NCBI GenBank assembly: GCA_937625935.1
Contig: OW569368.1
Span: forward strand, 248,001-312,000
Direction: 5' to 3'
DNA: 64,000 nt
Source: Tetramitus jugosus
Taxonomy: Eukaryota > Heterolobosea > Eutetramitea > Acrasida > Vahlkampfiidae
A program made the position numbers and the translations under genes. Positions within the stretch are counted from its first letter, which is position 1. Every line of letters begins with the position of its first letter. The notes under the pieces were generated by a model. That model was not told the origin of the DNA and made no database searches. It worked only from the letters and a program-made list of their open reading frames with translations. This document shows, piece after piece, positions 18,975-29,700 of the stretch.

Positions 18975-20276
18975 ATGCATGCAGAAGGTCGTTTGCATGA
19001 ACGTTGGCCCGGTAAGATTCAATCCCTTTGCTTTGGTCATTTTATTATCAGTAAAGATGTTACTCGTGTCTTGCCAATGACATTCATGGCCATGATTCTG
19101 CCTCTGCTCATGTTTTCACTGTTTCAGTGGCCCACACTATATCAATACTTCTCGAATGATCAAACCCAAGTAGGAAGCAAAGTATTGATCAATGGACTGT
19201 TGGTGTTGGGATGGTTGTTAGTAGCGTGTATGATGTGGTTGGCATGCAGTATCGTGTTGACTGATCCTGGTATCTATCCTCATCGGTGCATTGTAGAACA
19301 GAGTAGTGATGGTGATGATAGTGTTGGTGACAATGATGATGACAGTACTATTACCAATCAAGGTCGTGTAATGATGAAAGGTGATGACGATGCGGATGGA
19401 GGGAATAGTAATCGTCATGAACGCGTCGAGAATGTGCGTGGAGAAGATTTCGATCATGCTCATGATGATGTTGTTGATATGGGTGATGTTGATGTAGATG
19501 TCAATGTTAATGACAGGGATGACACTGATGATGAACCACTATTGGATCACTTTAATCAAAGTGTCAGACTCACAGAGCTCGGACGAGATCATGATGAATC
19601 AAATGACCATGAACGAACGGAGACAATAGATGAAACGATGACACAGACACCTCCCTTGTTTCAGTTCATGCTGGTCAATGGACACGAAACACGATTCAAA
19701 TATTGTATGGCGTGTCAATTGTATCGACCATTGACAGTTTCTCATTGCAAAAAGTGTAATCACTGTGTCGAGGGGTTTGACCATCATTGTATGTTTCTGG
19801 GACAGTGTATTGGAAGAAGAAATCATGGCACATTCTATCAGTTTATTGTGTTGACATTTGTGTCGCTCGTGCTGTACATTGCTGTCTGTATAAGTCATTT
19901 GGTTATTGTTGGATTAATGTCGAATATACCGATTGCAAGGAAGTTGCACCGAATTTTATTGAGTTCGATCCTGTTATTTTACAGCATTGGTGCTTGTTTG
20001 TTTGTTGGAGCTCTAGTGTTATTGCACTCTTATTTGTTAATCACCGGACAAACAACAGCGCAAGTAGCGAAGCGTTATCGTTTTCCTCATCTCTATCAAT
20101 GTGAACAGCGAATATATGAGCAGAAGGAACCAAAGAATCCTCTCGTTCTCATACTGAAAATTTTGTTGTGTGGTCATATGATGTTTTTATTCATTCCACG
20201 TAGAGTTTGCTTCAGAACGTCGATCCATACATACACTCACAACGTGGTTGAGCTCAATGGACGTAACTATACTTGA
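18975..20276 (+). CDS. DHHC-type protein S-palmitoyltransferase
   Basis: The protein has 433 residues. It attaches palmitate to cysteines of membrane proteins. Two transmembrane helices (about 34-52 and 71-95), then the DPG motif (TDPGIYPH, 96-103), a large insertion rich in Asp/Asn/His (about 108-225), the cysteine-rich domain (RFKYCMACQLYRP...SHCKKCNHCVEGF), the catalytic DHHC at 269-272 (FDHHCMFLGQCIG) and two further helices (about 288-315 and 327-352) follow in the family order. The expected TTxE motif after the last helix reads TTAQ, so its Glu is lost. The Asp-rich insertion is unusual in placement and length. The C-terminus is short. The gene converges with the LisH-DYRK kinase with 59 bp between stops. 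Confidence 0.92.
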   Translation: MHAEGRLHERWPGKIQSLCFGHFIISKDVTRVLPMTFMAMILPLLMFSLFQWPTLYQYFSNDQTQVGSKVLINGLLVLGWLLVACMMWLACSIVLTDPGIYPHRCIVEQSSDGDDSVGDNDDDSTITNQGRVMMKGDDDADGGNSNRHERVENVRGEDFDHAHDDVVDMGDVDVDVNVNDRDDTDDEPLLDHFNQSVRLTELGRDHDESNDHERTETIDETMTQTPPLFQFMLVNGHETRFKYCMACQLYRPLTVSHCKKCNHCVEGFDHHCMFLGQCIGRRNHGTFYQFIVLTFVSLVLYIAVCISHLVIVGLMSNIPIARKLHRILLSSILLFYSIGACLFVGALVLLHSYLLITGQTTAQVAKRYRFPHLYQCEQRIYEQKEPKNPLVLILKILLCGHMMFLFIPRRVCFRTSIHTYTHNVVELNGRNYT

Positions 20277-20335
20277 AGGAGATGAGATCTGCTCAATCAA
20301 AACAACTGTCAAAAGAAATTGTAATAATTTTTTAT

Positions 20336-22939
20336 CTATACAAGCATCTCTTGTGGAACAACAGGAGGATACTCCTTTGATAATATCCAAGGATGCTGGA
20401 GTAGCTCGTTGATAGTAGGTCGTTTTCTAGGATCGATTTGCAAGCATTGCCTTATAAAATCGATAAATAGTGCGTCGTCACACTTGAGGCGACCCTCGAG
20501 AGTGGTCTTCTTTGGTACAATGAAACTAATATGTCCAGTTTTTCTATTCTTCTCGAATATTTTACCATCCTTTGTGAAGAATTTTGGAGTGAATTGACCC
20601 TTTTCGATCATATCCCTTGGAAACTCTCCGCAGAGTCCAATGACTCGAGCAAGCATAGTTTGGATGGATTTGTTAACAAACAGTACTCTACCTGTCCAAA
20701 GTTCTGCTAGGATACAGCCGAGTGACCACACATCAACCTTCTGATCATACTTGAGACCGAGCACCACTTCAGGTGCGCGGTACGTTCTTGATTGTACGTA
20801 CGAACAAAGATGATCCGTTAAGAAGCAACTGGATCCAAAATCAATAATCTTGACCAGACATCTGCTGTAACTTCGAATGAGAATATTCTCTGGCTTCAAA
20901 TCACAGTGGATGAGGCCTAAAGAATGAATGAATGATAGGCCGTCCAGAACTTGCGTTGTTATTCTCTGTAATCTTGGAATGGTGAAATACAGCTCATCCT
21001 CGTTCTCTCTGTTGTACTTAGAAAATTCATACAAATTATCTCTCAAGAGTTCACAGACCAAGAACAAGTGTTCCTTGTGATAGAAGAAATCGTACAGCTG
21101 TATGACATTGTACTCATCTGCATCACCGCTCGCATTAATATATCGAAGCAATTTGATTTCGTCGAGACTTTGATCGAAGAAGTCTTTGCTGTTCTTGATG
21201 ATTTTAATGCAGACTAATTGGTTGTTCGTTAAATCTACACATTGGACAGCCCTACTAAATGCTGCTGAGCCCAAATACTCCTGAATTAAGTATCTACCTG
21301 CAATTATAGAATCTATTGCTATTGGAAAGTCTTTGGACTCTTCAAATCCTGTCTTGTTTCTCTCATGAATGACTGGTAAGTACATCGTGTCGTACACAAG
21401 AGGTAGTCTTCTTCGTGGTATTGGCTGCTGTGATTCCCAGTCACCATTTTCATTTTCCTCATCCTTGTTCAATCGATCAGATTCTACTCCATCATTTTCT
21501 AAAGGTTTCTCTTCAAAGTGTATCTTTTCTCCTTCGGGGCTCGCTTCCTTGTTTAGTGTGACTTCGTCTGAAGTCTCTGGGTCAAATTCTTGTTCTTCTA
21601 CACTCTCTATTACTTGATCCTCCTCGCTTCCAAACTTTGTTGATACATCCTCGAGTATTTGATCGAGATCAACACAATTGTTTTCCTCAGAATCTGATTC
21701 CTGTCCCTTCTCACCATCATTCTCCATATCACTGTCGAAGTAATCCGAGAAATCCATTTCCTCTGTATCAGAGAAATCCTCTCCGCTCTCTTCATCAAGT
21801 TGTTGATCTGGATACTCCTCTATCTCATCAATCAAGGAATACAAATCTATTGGTACCAGTCGTTGGTTAGACTACTGCACTCCTCAAAGAACAACAAAAA
21901 CCATAAATGACTTACAATGGTCTCTTTTGACAGAAACTCGAACATATCCCCTATCATCCTCATTGTCGTATTCATCAATCAATGGATCATGTTTCAAATG
22001 TCCTTTCTCCTTCTCTAATTTCAATTCTCTTGCCAGAGATTTCAAATCTAATTCTAATTCTCTGACCTTGTAATCATCGAGTCGCACCTGCTCCAATGGA
22101 GCCGAGAGAGATCTTCTCTCCTTCTCGAATTTCATGTTTCTAAAATCATACTCACTACCTTCTTCGCTACTATCATAGTCGTCTTCTCCTTCGTACTCCT
22201 CACTATCAACTAGATCGTTAATGATATGATTCTTTTCTTCATCATCACTGTCATATGTCTGATATTCTTCATGATCCACTACTTGTTTCATCATATCATT
22301 CATCACATCTCGAACTGCTTGATTCGGATTGCCAGCAGCAGCTGTATTCAAGGGAGAAGTTGGAACACTTTGTGGTTCAGACTTAAACTCGTCTTCTGTC
22401 ACTAGAATTGTTGAGTTTCGTGGATGAGCGAAAAGCATTTTCAACAAATGGAATATTGTACTTACGATCGTCTAACTCTTGGTAAGACACGGAGCGATAT
22501 AGTTCCTCTTGACTGTCATTGGGACTGGATTGTAATTGACTCGATGTTTCCTCTTGAATCTCCTCTCGAAAAACAGGTTCATCCAGACCGTTTTCTATCT
22601 CTGTATTGACTGTTTGATGAAATAAATTCACTTCATTCTTTTGTTGCAACTCGAAATTCCCATCAATATCATCGGTATTCCCATGAAATTCTTCATGAGC
22701 TATTTCATCTCTTCTATCTTGGTCACACGTCGGTAGAGAGTAGTTTTCTTCAAGTTCTTCTTGTTGTAGTTGAAACTGTTGAATTTCAGCTAATCATTAC
22801 AAAGAACAGGTGAGTTTTCTTTCTATCAAATGTCGAGAATGATTAGTGCCATACCTAGTTCTTCATAAAGAGCTTTTTCTGTCTTGTAGAGCTCATTATC
22901 TCTCAAAAATCGAATCAACAGAGGTAGTATTGATGACAT
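20336..22939 (-). CDS. LisH-domain DYRK-type protein kinase, four exons
   Basis: Exons 22855-22939, 22466-22789, 21916-22401 and 20336-21846 join in phase to 801 residues; introns are 65, 64 and 69 nt. The first exon starts MSSILPLLIRFLRDNELYKT and continues EKALYEELAEIQQ, a recognisable LisH dimerisation motif. The middle 430 residues are acidic and Ser-rich, with a coiled segment. The kinase domain covers about 478-790: LVCIKIIKNSKDFFDQSLDE (ATP Lys and C-helix Glu), LIHCDLKPENILI, IIDFGSSCF, the DYRK/CMGC activation loop YVQSRTYRAPEVVLG and VDVWSLGCILAELWTG. DYRKs autophosphorylate a tyrosine in that loop during folding, and the corresponding Tyr is present. The LisH-plus-DYRK layout resembles the plant DYRKP group. 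Likely roles are growth, stress or cell-differentiation control. Confidence 0.9.
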
Positions 22940-23074
22940 GAGCCTTCTGCTTTTCAATCCTCAGCGTTTTTTGTATGTCGATTGTCGGCAGAAATCTCCG
23001 TAACTCCAAGAATCCGTAAAAGGGCGCGAACGACTTGTCGGATAAAAAATCAGTCGACAAAAACAACAACAAAA

Positions 23075-24139
23075 ATGCAAGCATTCATCGTTCCCGGAAA
23101 GATCATCTCGACCAATGTCGTTCGTCGAGTGCACTCACCCGCCATCATCTCCTTTCCCAGTCATTATCAACGACTTTACTCTTCAAACAACAATCTTCAC
23201 AACAACAAGACTCCATCACCCAAATTGACACCACAACAACAACAACAACAAACAGAATCATCATCGAACAACAACAGCAAACAGAACTTATCAACAACAA
23301 CAACAACAATAGAAAACAAACAAAAGAAAAAACTGACCAAGAGTTCAAAAGAATGGCTTCGACGTCAACTCAAAGACACATATGTCAAGGCAAGAAACGG
23401 CTCATCGACTGAACAGTCCAAGGGAATCAAGTACAGATCACGTGCCGGGTTTAAACTACAACAACTGGATGAAAAGCTAAAGTTTGTCTCACATGCTCAC
23501 GTAGTAATGGATTTGGGTGCGGCACCTGGTGCATGGTCTCAATATGTGGCCAAGTTTATGAGAAAGGGAGGTGTGCTCGTATCGGTTGATTTGTTGCCCA
23601 TGGAACAGTTTGTGAAAAAGGAGGATTTGGGTCAGTTGAGAAGACATGTGACGATACAAGGTGATTTTACAATGGAGGAGACACTGGATCGGATCCATGC
23701 GAGTTTGAATGAGGTTGATGATCAACAACAGGGATCGACAACGACTCACATTCAAGCAGATACCATTCTGAGCGACATGGCACAGAACACGACAGGGAAT
23801 CAATCATTAGATCACGGTCGCATCATGCAACTGTGTCACAGTGTGGTGGACTTTGTGGAGAAGGGAGCACTGAAGCCAGGTGGTACTCTATTGATGAAGT
23901 TTTTTGCAGGTCCAGAGGAAATTGAGTTGCGCAATCGACTAAAGGCACTGTTCACCGCTGTCACATCTGTAAAGCCTGACGCATCAAGACAGGACTCCTC
24001 CGAAATGTACCTGTATGCAAGGAACTATCTGCCACGAAAATCGGCCCCAGAGGATAGCAACGAGGACCCACTGGATCCAAGAGTCGCTGTCAAACAAGCA
24101 AAGAAAAACAATAAGAAAATCACTCCCTCGCTCAAATAA
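23075..24139 (+). CDS. MRM2: mitochondrial-type FtsJ/RrmJ rRNA 2'-O-methyltransferase
   Basis: The first ATG (23075) gives 354 residues. The start MQAFIVPGKIISTNVVRRV continues to a YQRLYSSN region, a typical basic amphipathic mitochondrial targeting sequence, followed by a Gln/Asn/Thr-rich linker. The RrmJ domain runs from about 105 to 325: KGIKYRSRAGFKL (first catalytic Lys), the SAM-binding VVMDLGAAPGAWSQY, DTILSDMAQNTTG (catalytic Asp), GTLLMKFFAGPE (second Lys) and SSEMYLYARNY (catalytic Glu). The complete K-D-K-E tetrad predicts an active enzyme. Bacterial RrmJ and yeast Mrm2 methylate the ribose of a uridine in the A-loop of large-subunit rRNA. The gene shares a 135-bp promoter with the LisH-DYRK gene and converges on the next gene with 48 bp between stops. 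Confidence 0.9.
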   Translation: MQAFIVPGKIISTNVVRRVHSPAIISFPSHYQRLYSSNNNLHNNKTPSPKLTPQQQQQQTESSSNNNSKQNLSTTTTTIENKQKKKLTKSSKEWLRRQLKDTYVKARNGSSTEQSKGIKYRSRAGFKLQQLDEKLKFVSHAHVVMDLGAAPGAWSQYVAKFMRKGGVLVSVDLLPMEQFVKKEDLGQLRRHVTIQGDFTMEETLDRIHASLNEVDDQQQGSTTTHIQADTILSDMAQNTTGNQSLDHGRIMQLCHSVVDFVEKGALKPGGTLLMKFFAGPEEIELRNRLKALFTAVTSVKPDASRQDSSEMYLYARNYLPRKSAPEDSNEDPLDPRVAVKQAKKNNKKITPSLK

Positions 24140-24187
24140 ATAGCAATAATTTAGTATTACAGTAAAACCAGTACTCTCTCGCAGTGT

Positions 24188-25771
24188 CTAATCTCTTCTT
24201 AATTTAAGTTCCAGAATACTCACATCTCTAGGGTCACCGAAGGGGCAATCATTGACACCGTATGAGTCCACACAGGGATTAAATTTACCATTCTCGAAAT
24301 TCGAAGATAATGCTCTCATCCAAAATGCTCGATCGAATGACTTTAGCAGATAGTACTCGTATTTGTATCGAAATTGGAATTCAGGTTCGATTTTGAGAAG
24401 ATAGTGAACGAATTGATCGAGTTGAGCATGTGTCTTAAACTTAATCCTCTTCTTCCTGCGATACTTGTTCGGATCAAAAGCATCAGATTGATTACTCGTG
24501 TGAGCTGTAGTGAGTACATTTGTTTCGTCATCCACTGTCACTTCATCCTGATTCGATTGAAGCTCTATTCGACTAATTTCAGGAGTTGATTGACTAATGG
24601 AAGGAGGAGTAGAAGGAGATAGAGATCCACCACTCCTTCCAAAAAATGTCTTCTTAAAATCGTCATCCATTAAGAATTCCATTTCACCGTGACCGTTCGT
24701 TCTCAATTTGTTCAAATAGGATCTCAGTGGAGGAGGGAATGCAGAGGACATGTCAATTCCCAGTGCATGCAAACAATCATCAATAAATTGTTGACAGTTT
24801 CCATACTTCATTGAACTATTGTTGTTGCTAGCTCCACTGGTAGTCACATCCAAAGCATTATTGTTGTTTCCACCAGTTTGCTTATACAGAAAAGATGTGT
24901 TCCATTTTACAATACATTTCGCAATTTGATCTCTCACGACATCCAACCGATCCAACGTAGCTATCGATTCTATATCAGCAGCCACTAGTGAAGCATTTCC
25001 CTGCACTGTCCTAGGTATGACCAATTCAGACATGTTCCACTAAAAAGATCATGAATAGAATAAAAACAACAACGTACAAAAACAAATCCAATGTTAAACC
25101 AACCCCAACCTAACAACAACAAAATAATAAATAAGAAAGTCCTACTCGTCATCGAATCATACCTCCAATCTCCAAGCACCAATACACAATGCGATATGAA
25201 CAAATCCAAACGGAGCATTAAAATTATCAAAGCTAATAAACGGAGAAATCAACTTTTTCATATTCTTCTCGATAATGTTACCACCAGTTTCTGATACCAC
25301 AAGTTTGATACGTATATTGTTCTTCATATCGGCATATGGATCAAATTTGTAGTTTGCTCCACCACTCATGGATGAATCCGTATCTTCATCACCTGTTGAT
25401 GCTGCTGTTGCTGTTGTCGTGTCCACCTTCATTTCTTTAATCGATTTTTGCTACAGCAACAAAACCACAAAACAACCAATCATTCTTTTAGTTGCATGCA
25501 AAACCACAAAACATGAGCGAGAGACACACACACATGAGATATCACATACCAATCGCTTTGCTTGTTCAAAATCAGTGTGCAAATAGACAGACTTCAGCTT
25601 TTCGGGGTTACTCAACGCTTCAGCAAACGTGTCCAATTGAGATTCGAGCAGCTGTGAACCGTACATTTTTGTGAGCTTATTCTTCACAATTTGCCTGTCA
25701 GACAGTTGAGAACCCGTGAATTTGTCAAGGTCATTGTTGACATCTGTGGGATTGGAGAAGGAACCACCCAT
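24188..25771 (-). CDS. NlpC/P60-like (permuted) protein with N-myristoylation signal, three exons
   Basis: Exons 25550-25771, 25163-25450 and 24188-25039 join in phase (introns 99 and 123 nt) to 453 residues. The first ATG after the promoter gives MGGSFSNPTD, matching the N-myristoylation consensus (Gly2, Ser6), so membrane attachment is likely. A helical N-terminal part is followed, across exon 2 and 3, by GFVHIALCIGAWRLEWNMSE and later KYGNCQQFIDDCLHALGI. A His in a first strand and a downstream N-C motif in a helix, in that order, is the arrangement of circularly permuted papain-like NlpC/P60 proteins (LRAT and PPPDE relatives). If active, it could be a cysteine hydrolase or acyltransferase on lipids or peptides. 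The C-terminal 200 residues include a Ser/Thr linker and the unassigned block SFDRAFWMRALSSNFE. Family placement is inference. Confidence 0.7.
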
Positions 25772-25822
25772 GATATTCTGAGAAGAAGAATGCTGTTTCG
25801 AGATTTGTTGTTGTTTGGTTTT

Positions 25823-26668
25823 ATGGACACCACAAACAATAGTTCGCCACACAGTTATTTTTCGAACTGTGGGCGGACAAATCAAAAGAGGTGCTTCAAT
25901 CAATCACCACCAGGAAAAGCAGAAGACAACAACACACTTGAGATCATGCAGATGAGAATGGCAAGAGAGAAGCAACTAAAATCAAAGTCACCATCGTCGT
26001 CGTCATTTTTTGCACAATGTGACTGGTTGACACCAGATTTTCAACATACGTTCTTTGATGAGGCAGTTGTAGCTTATGACGATGTTCGAACGTTGCGACC
26101 AGGTCAGTGGCTCACAGACAGCATACTCACCTTTTATTACTTGTTCTTGACGAATAAAGTGGCGCAAGAGAAGAGCACTCAGAGCATGAGTGCTGATACT
26201 TTTTTGTTGATCAATCCGACGTTGACCTTTTGGTTGAGCATGTCACCTGATTCTGCGCAGGAGATTTTTGGTGAGATGGACTTGTCAAGCAAGGAACTCA
26301 TCTTTATGCCCGTGACCGATTCTGAAGACATGGAGAGTGCTGGATCTGGTTCTCATTGGTCTCTCGTGATCTACAACAAGTCTCAAGACACATTCTACAG
26401 CTATGATTCCCACCACAATCACAATAAAGCTGCTGCTCGTCGGTTGGCAAAGGCTATGGCACCTCTCGTGAGTCAACAGTTCAAGTTTGAATCGAGGCCG
26501 ACTCCACAACAGACCAATGGTGCTGATTGTGGATGCTTCGTGCTCGCCATCACAGAATGTTTGATGAACCATTCTGGTAATGACAGTCAGCTTTCGGATA
26601 TCTGTAGTACCGACGTTGTTGCTGGCTATCGGTCCAAAATATGTAACTTGATTGGAGATTTACTGTAG
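25823..26668 (+). CDS. SENP8: SENP8/NEDP1-like Ulp1-family cysteine protease
   Basis: From the ATG at 25823 the product is 281 residues; an in-frame ATG at 25946 would give 240 and better matches the compact family and its leader style. The Ulp1 fold is clear: a DDVRTLRPGQWLTDSILTFY entry, the SGSHWSLVIY strand (catalytic His), YDSHHNHN (catalytic Asp), and the TPQQTNGADCGCFVLAI motif with the oxyanion Gln and nucleophilic Cys. The short length, the placement of P-Q-Q-x-N-G-x-D-C-G and the lack of long extensions favour SENP8, which removes NEDD8 from cullins and processes its precursor, over the larger SUMO proteases. Some insertion of Ser/Asp residues precedes the His. It is divergent from the NlpC-like gene, with only 51 bp between start codons if the first ATG is used. 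Confidence 0.85.
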   Translation: MDTTNNSSPHSYFSNCGRTNQKRCFNQSPPGKAEDNNTLEIMQMRMAREKQLKSKSPSSSSFFAQCDWLTPDFQHTFFDEAVVAYDDVRTLRPGQWLTDSILTFYYLFLTNKVAQEKSTQSMSADTFLLINPTLTFWLSMSPDSAQEIFGEMDLSSKELIFMPVTDSEDMESAGSGSHWSLVIYNKSQDTFYSYDSHHNHNKAAARRLAKAMAPLVSQQFKFESRPTPQQTNGADCGCFVLAITECLMNHSGNDSQLSDICSTDVVAGYRSKICNLIGDLL

Positions 26669-26742
26669 TCGATCAACGACCGAACAACAAACAAACTTGA
26701 GTTTTGTTTTACTAAAGAAACCCAAAAGTTACATTTCGACAC

Positions 26743-29700
26743 ATGAGCTATGATAATTCACTGAGAAGCTATCCTGTGAACTTTTCTTTGCTCCACGCTT
26801 CTTCAAAGAATCCTCCACACACCAACAACCATCCTCTACTTTTGACCAAAATGTCATTGAATGAAGCAGAAGAGAGATCAACAAGAGATGAGGATGAAGA
26901 TTTCATTGAATCCGAACTAAAGAGAAACGAGAAAGAGTTAGAAAATACATTGAGTTTGCTAAAGGAACTAGAAATGAGTGATGGGCTACCGCTATCTCTA
27001 CTCGGCAACTCTGCTCATCAAGTTAACGCTCCCATAAATCGCAATGAACTTCGATTGAATTTGCATGATATTTATGATAGATCGAATTTGAAAAATAGTG
27101 TTAGTAGGATTCAAGATGGAGGTCAATCTTCGAGTTTATTTTTTCCTTCTCCACACAGTGACATAAGCCAGAATGACATGGGTAACTCAAGCGTAAACGC
27201 TCTGATTCAATCAATTCAAGAACAGATACGAGCAACACAGCAATTGACACTTCAAAATGAACAAGAGAACGTAATGATTAATCAACAGCTTTCCTCATTG
27301 ATGCAGAGGCGACAAAGCACATATGAATCTTCTGGCTCTACTGCCATAAAAGCAACAGATGGTACCGTTACTAGAGGATCAGTAGAGGATGAGGAGTTAG
27401 TACATATGAGATTACAACATCAGAAAGAACTGGAAAAACTAAAGTTCGAACAAGAAAAGATACAACAAGAGAGAGAACTAGAAGAATTGAAACTGTCAAG
27501 AGAGAAGCAAAGGGTTGAGCAGAAGATAATAGAGGAACAACAAGAATTAGATACCTGGAAGCAGAAAATGAAGACACGAAGAGAGAAAGCACAAACAAGT
27601 GGATTTTTGGGTTTTAACCAGAGCAGCTTTAGTGAATCTGATTTGTCGAAGCAGGGGTTTCAAATTTACTTTGATTTTGTCACTGGTCTCTCCCCAAACA
27701 TCAAAGCGGTCTCTCTTGTTTATGCTATTTATGACTGTGAATCTATGGCTCTGAAGACACCAGTTCGAAGAGCCCCGGTGTCAGAAACTGACATCATGTT
27801 GTTTAACGCCTCAGAAGCAGAAGAGTCAAATCTTGAACGACAGAGTATATTTCTTGTAAGGCGCCAGTATCCTAGAGAACTACTCAGTATCGCAAGGCCC
27901 CTTAAAATGATCTTGGAACTATTGTCTGTGACTAATACATCTGTACCAAATGATCCATTGGTCGTAAGTATAGGATGGAGCGTTATAGAGATAACGAATG
28001 ACCAATATTTTTTGAATGAAGGATGTTTCCGGTTACCACTCTTTGCTCCACATGTGGATACGTCGCTGAAACCCAACCAACTCGATCAGTATTACAAGCG
28101 ACTACAGTCCGCACTCTTTGTTCGTATAGTTTCTCCAGCGAATTTTCGACAGATGGAAGCTTTCCCAGTTTCTTCGGAGACTCAATCCAAGTACAAGGTC
28201 CCAGATAGTTTTTCAGTGCCAAAGTTTGTTACTGGGAAAAGTTCGAGTAGAGCTTCCACTCCATCTGAAAAGAAGAGTATCCTGTCTCGTCCAGTTGAAC
28301 CCGATGAGACAAAAACACCAACGGAATTGATTTCGAGTGTTCAGTCAAATCCAGAAATCTCAGTGGATCTGAAAATCGATGACCCTCAAACAATTGAGCC
28401 TATTCCTCTTGATGCCCAACCAGACACGGGAGAAACCGCTGTCGACTTTCAACGGACAGACTCAGTTCAGTCATCTCCAACTGACACACTCAATTCCCCA
28501 ACAATTATTTATGACTCGAGCTATGGAATAGGAGTTCAAGTGCAATCATGTACCAACTTACCACAGACGCTTGGAGCAGACAAACAATTTTATGTTAAAG
28601 TTGATTTACTGCATGGATCAGAAGCAGTGGAAAGGAAACATAGTCAGAGATATTTTTCTTGGGAGACTACAAGTTCAAATATCGAAGATAGCAGAGCAGT
28701 AACCTGGGAACAGCAAATAGTTTTTAGTGATTTTCAGTATCAGAAGGATGCCAACATTTTACTGAGTTTGTTTATGAGAGCTCAAGATTCAGGACAAAAG
28801 GAGGAATCAAGTAATCATGGCGATTGTACTGAAAACTCGAGCGTGTTGCTCTATTGGAAAGTGTTACCCTTGTTTAAGTTAAAATTTGAACGCAATGAGA
28901 TGATTGTTAATTCTGGGCAGTTTCACTTGCGATTAGACGAGCCGCCATTGGATATTCAGAGTGTATCATCTAAACAGATTAGTAATTATGACGATTTACC
29001 GATCATCGATGTATTCCTCTCTAATAGTTCAGATAGTAAACCTTTACCTGAACTTTCACCTGATAATCGAACAACCATCGATGTTCAACAGAGATCAGGG
29101 TTAGTTGTTTGTATAGATCGAGCTGATCATTTGCCTGAAAATGTTCTTTTCTCACGAATATTAGTGGGATATTTTTCTTCAAATTTTGATCCTTTGTGTG
29201 GATATGAACCTATTCTTATGCAACCTGATAGTTGTTGCTTAGAGCCTGAGTATGGTTATACTCGCGATTTTGTCTGGATCAGTAAGAGGATTCGAGATCA
29301 GGACACAAAAGATATTGATGAATTTCGAAAATCTGAATTTTTGAGTGGTACCATCATTGACGATGAATTTTATGTAATTATCCAAATGGAAACCGTTGAT
29401 CCAAAAATGCAGAAGAGGGATGTGGGGTATGCAGTTCTTTCGCTTATATGCGATAGGACAAGCGAGGAAGGTAAAGACACTGAGAAGACGATTCAATATG
29501 GACAATTTAAACTTCCACTACATACTATGCCGTTCCCATGCATCAAAGAGCTCAGAGATGGTACATACAAGAACTCACCTCAACTACCATGTAGTTCCCT
29601 TATGGTCCGAGTGTGTAAGATGACGACGGGAGGAAATGGAGCTATTCTGAGACGATCCTCCTTTCCAATCAAACAGTGGCAGGCCTTATATGGATACAAG

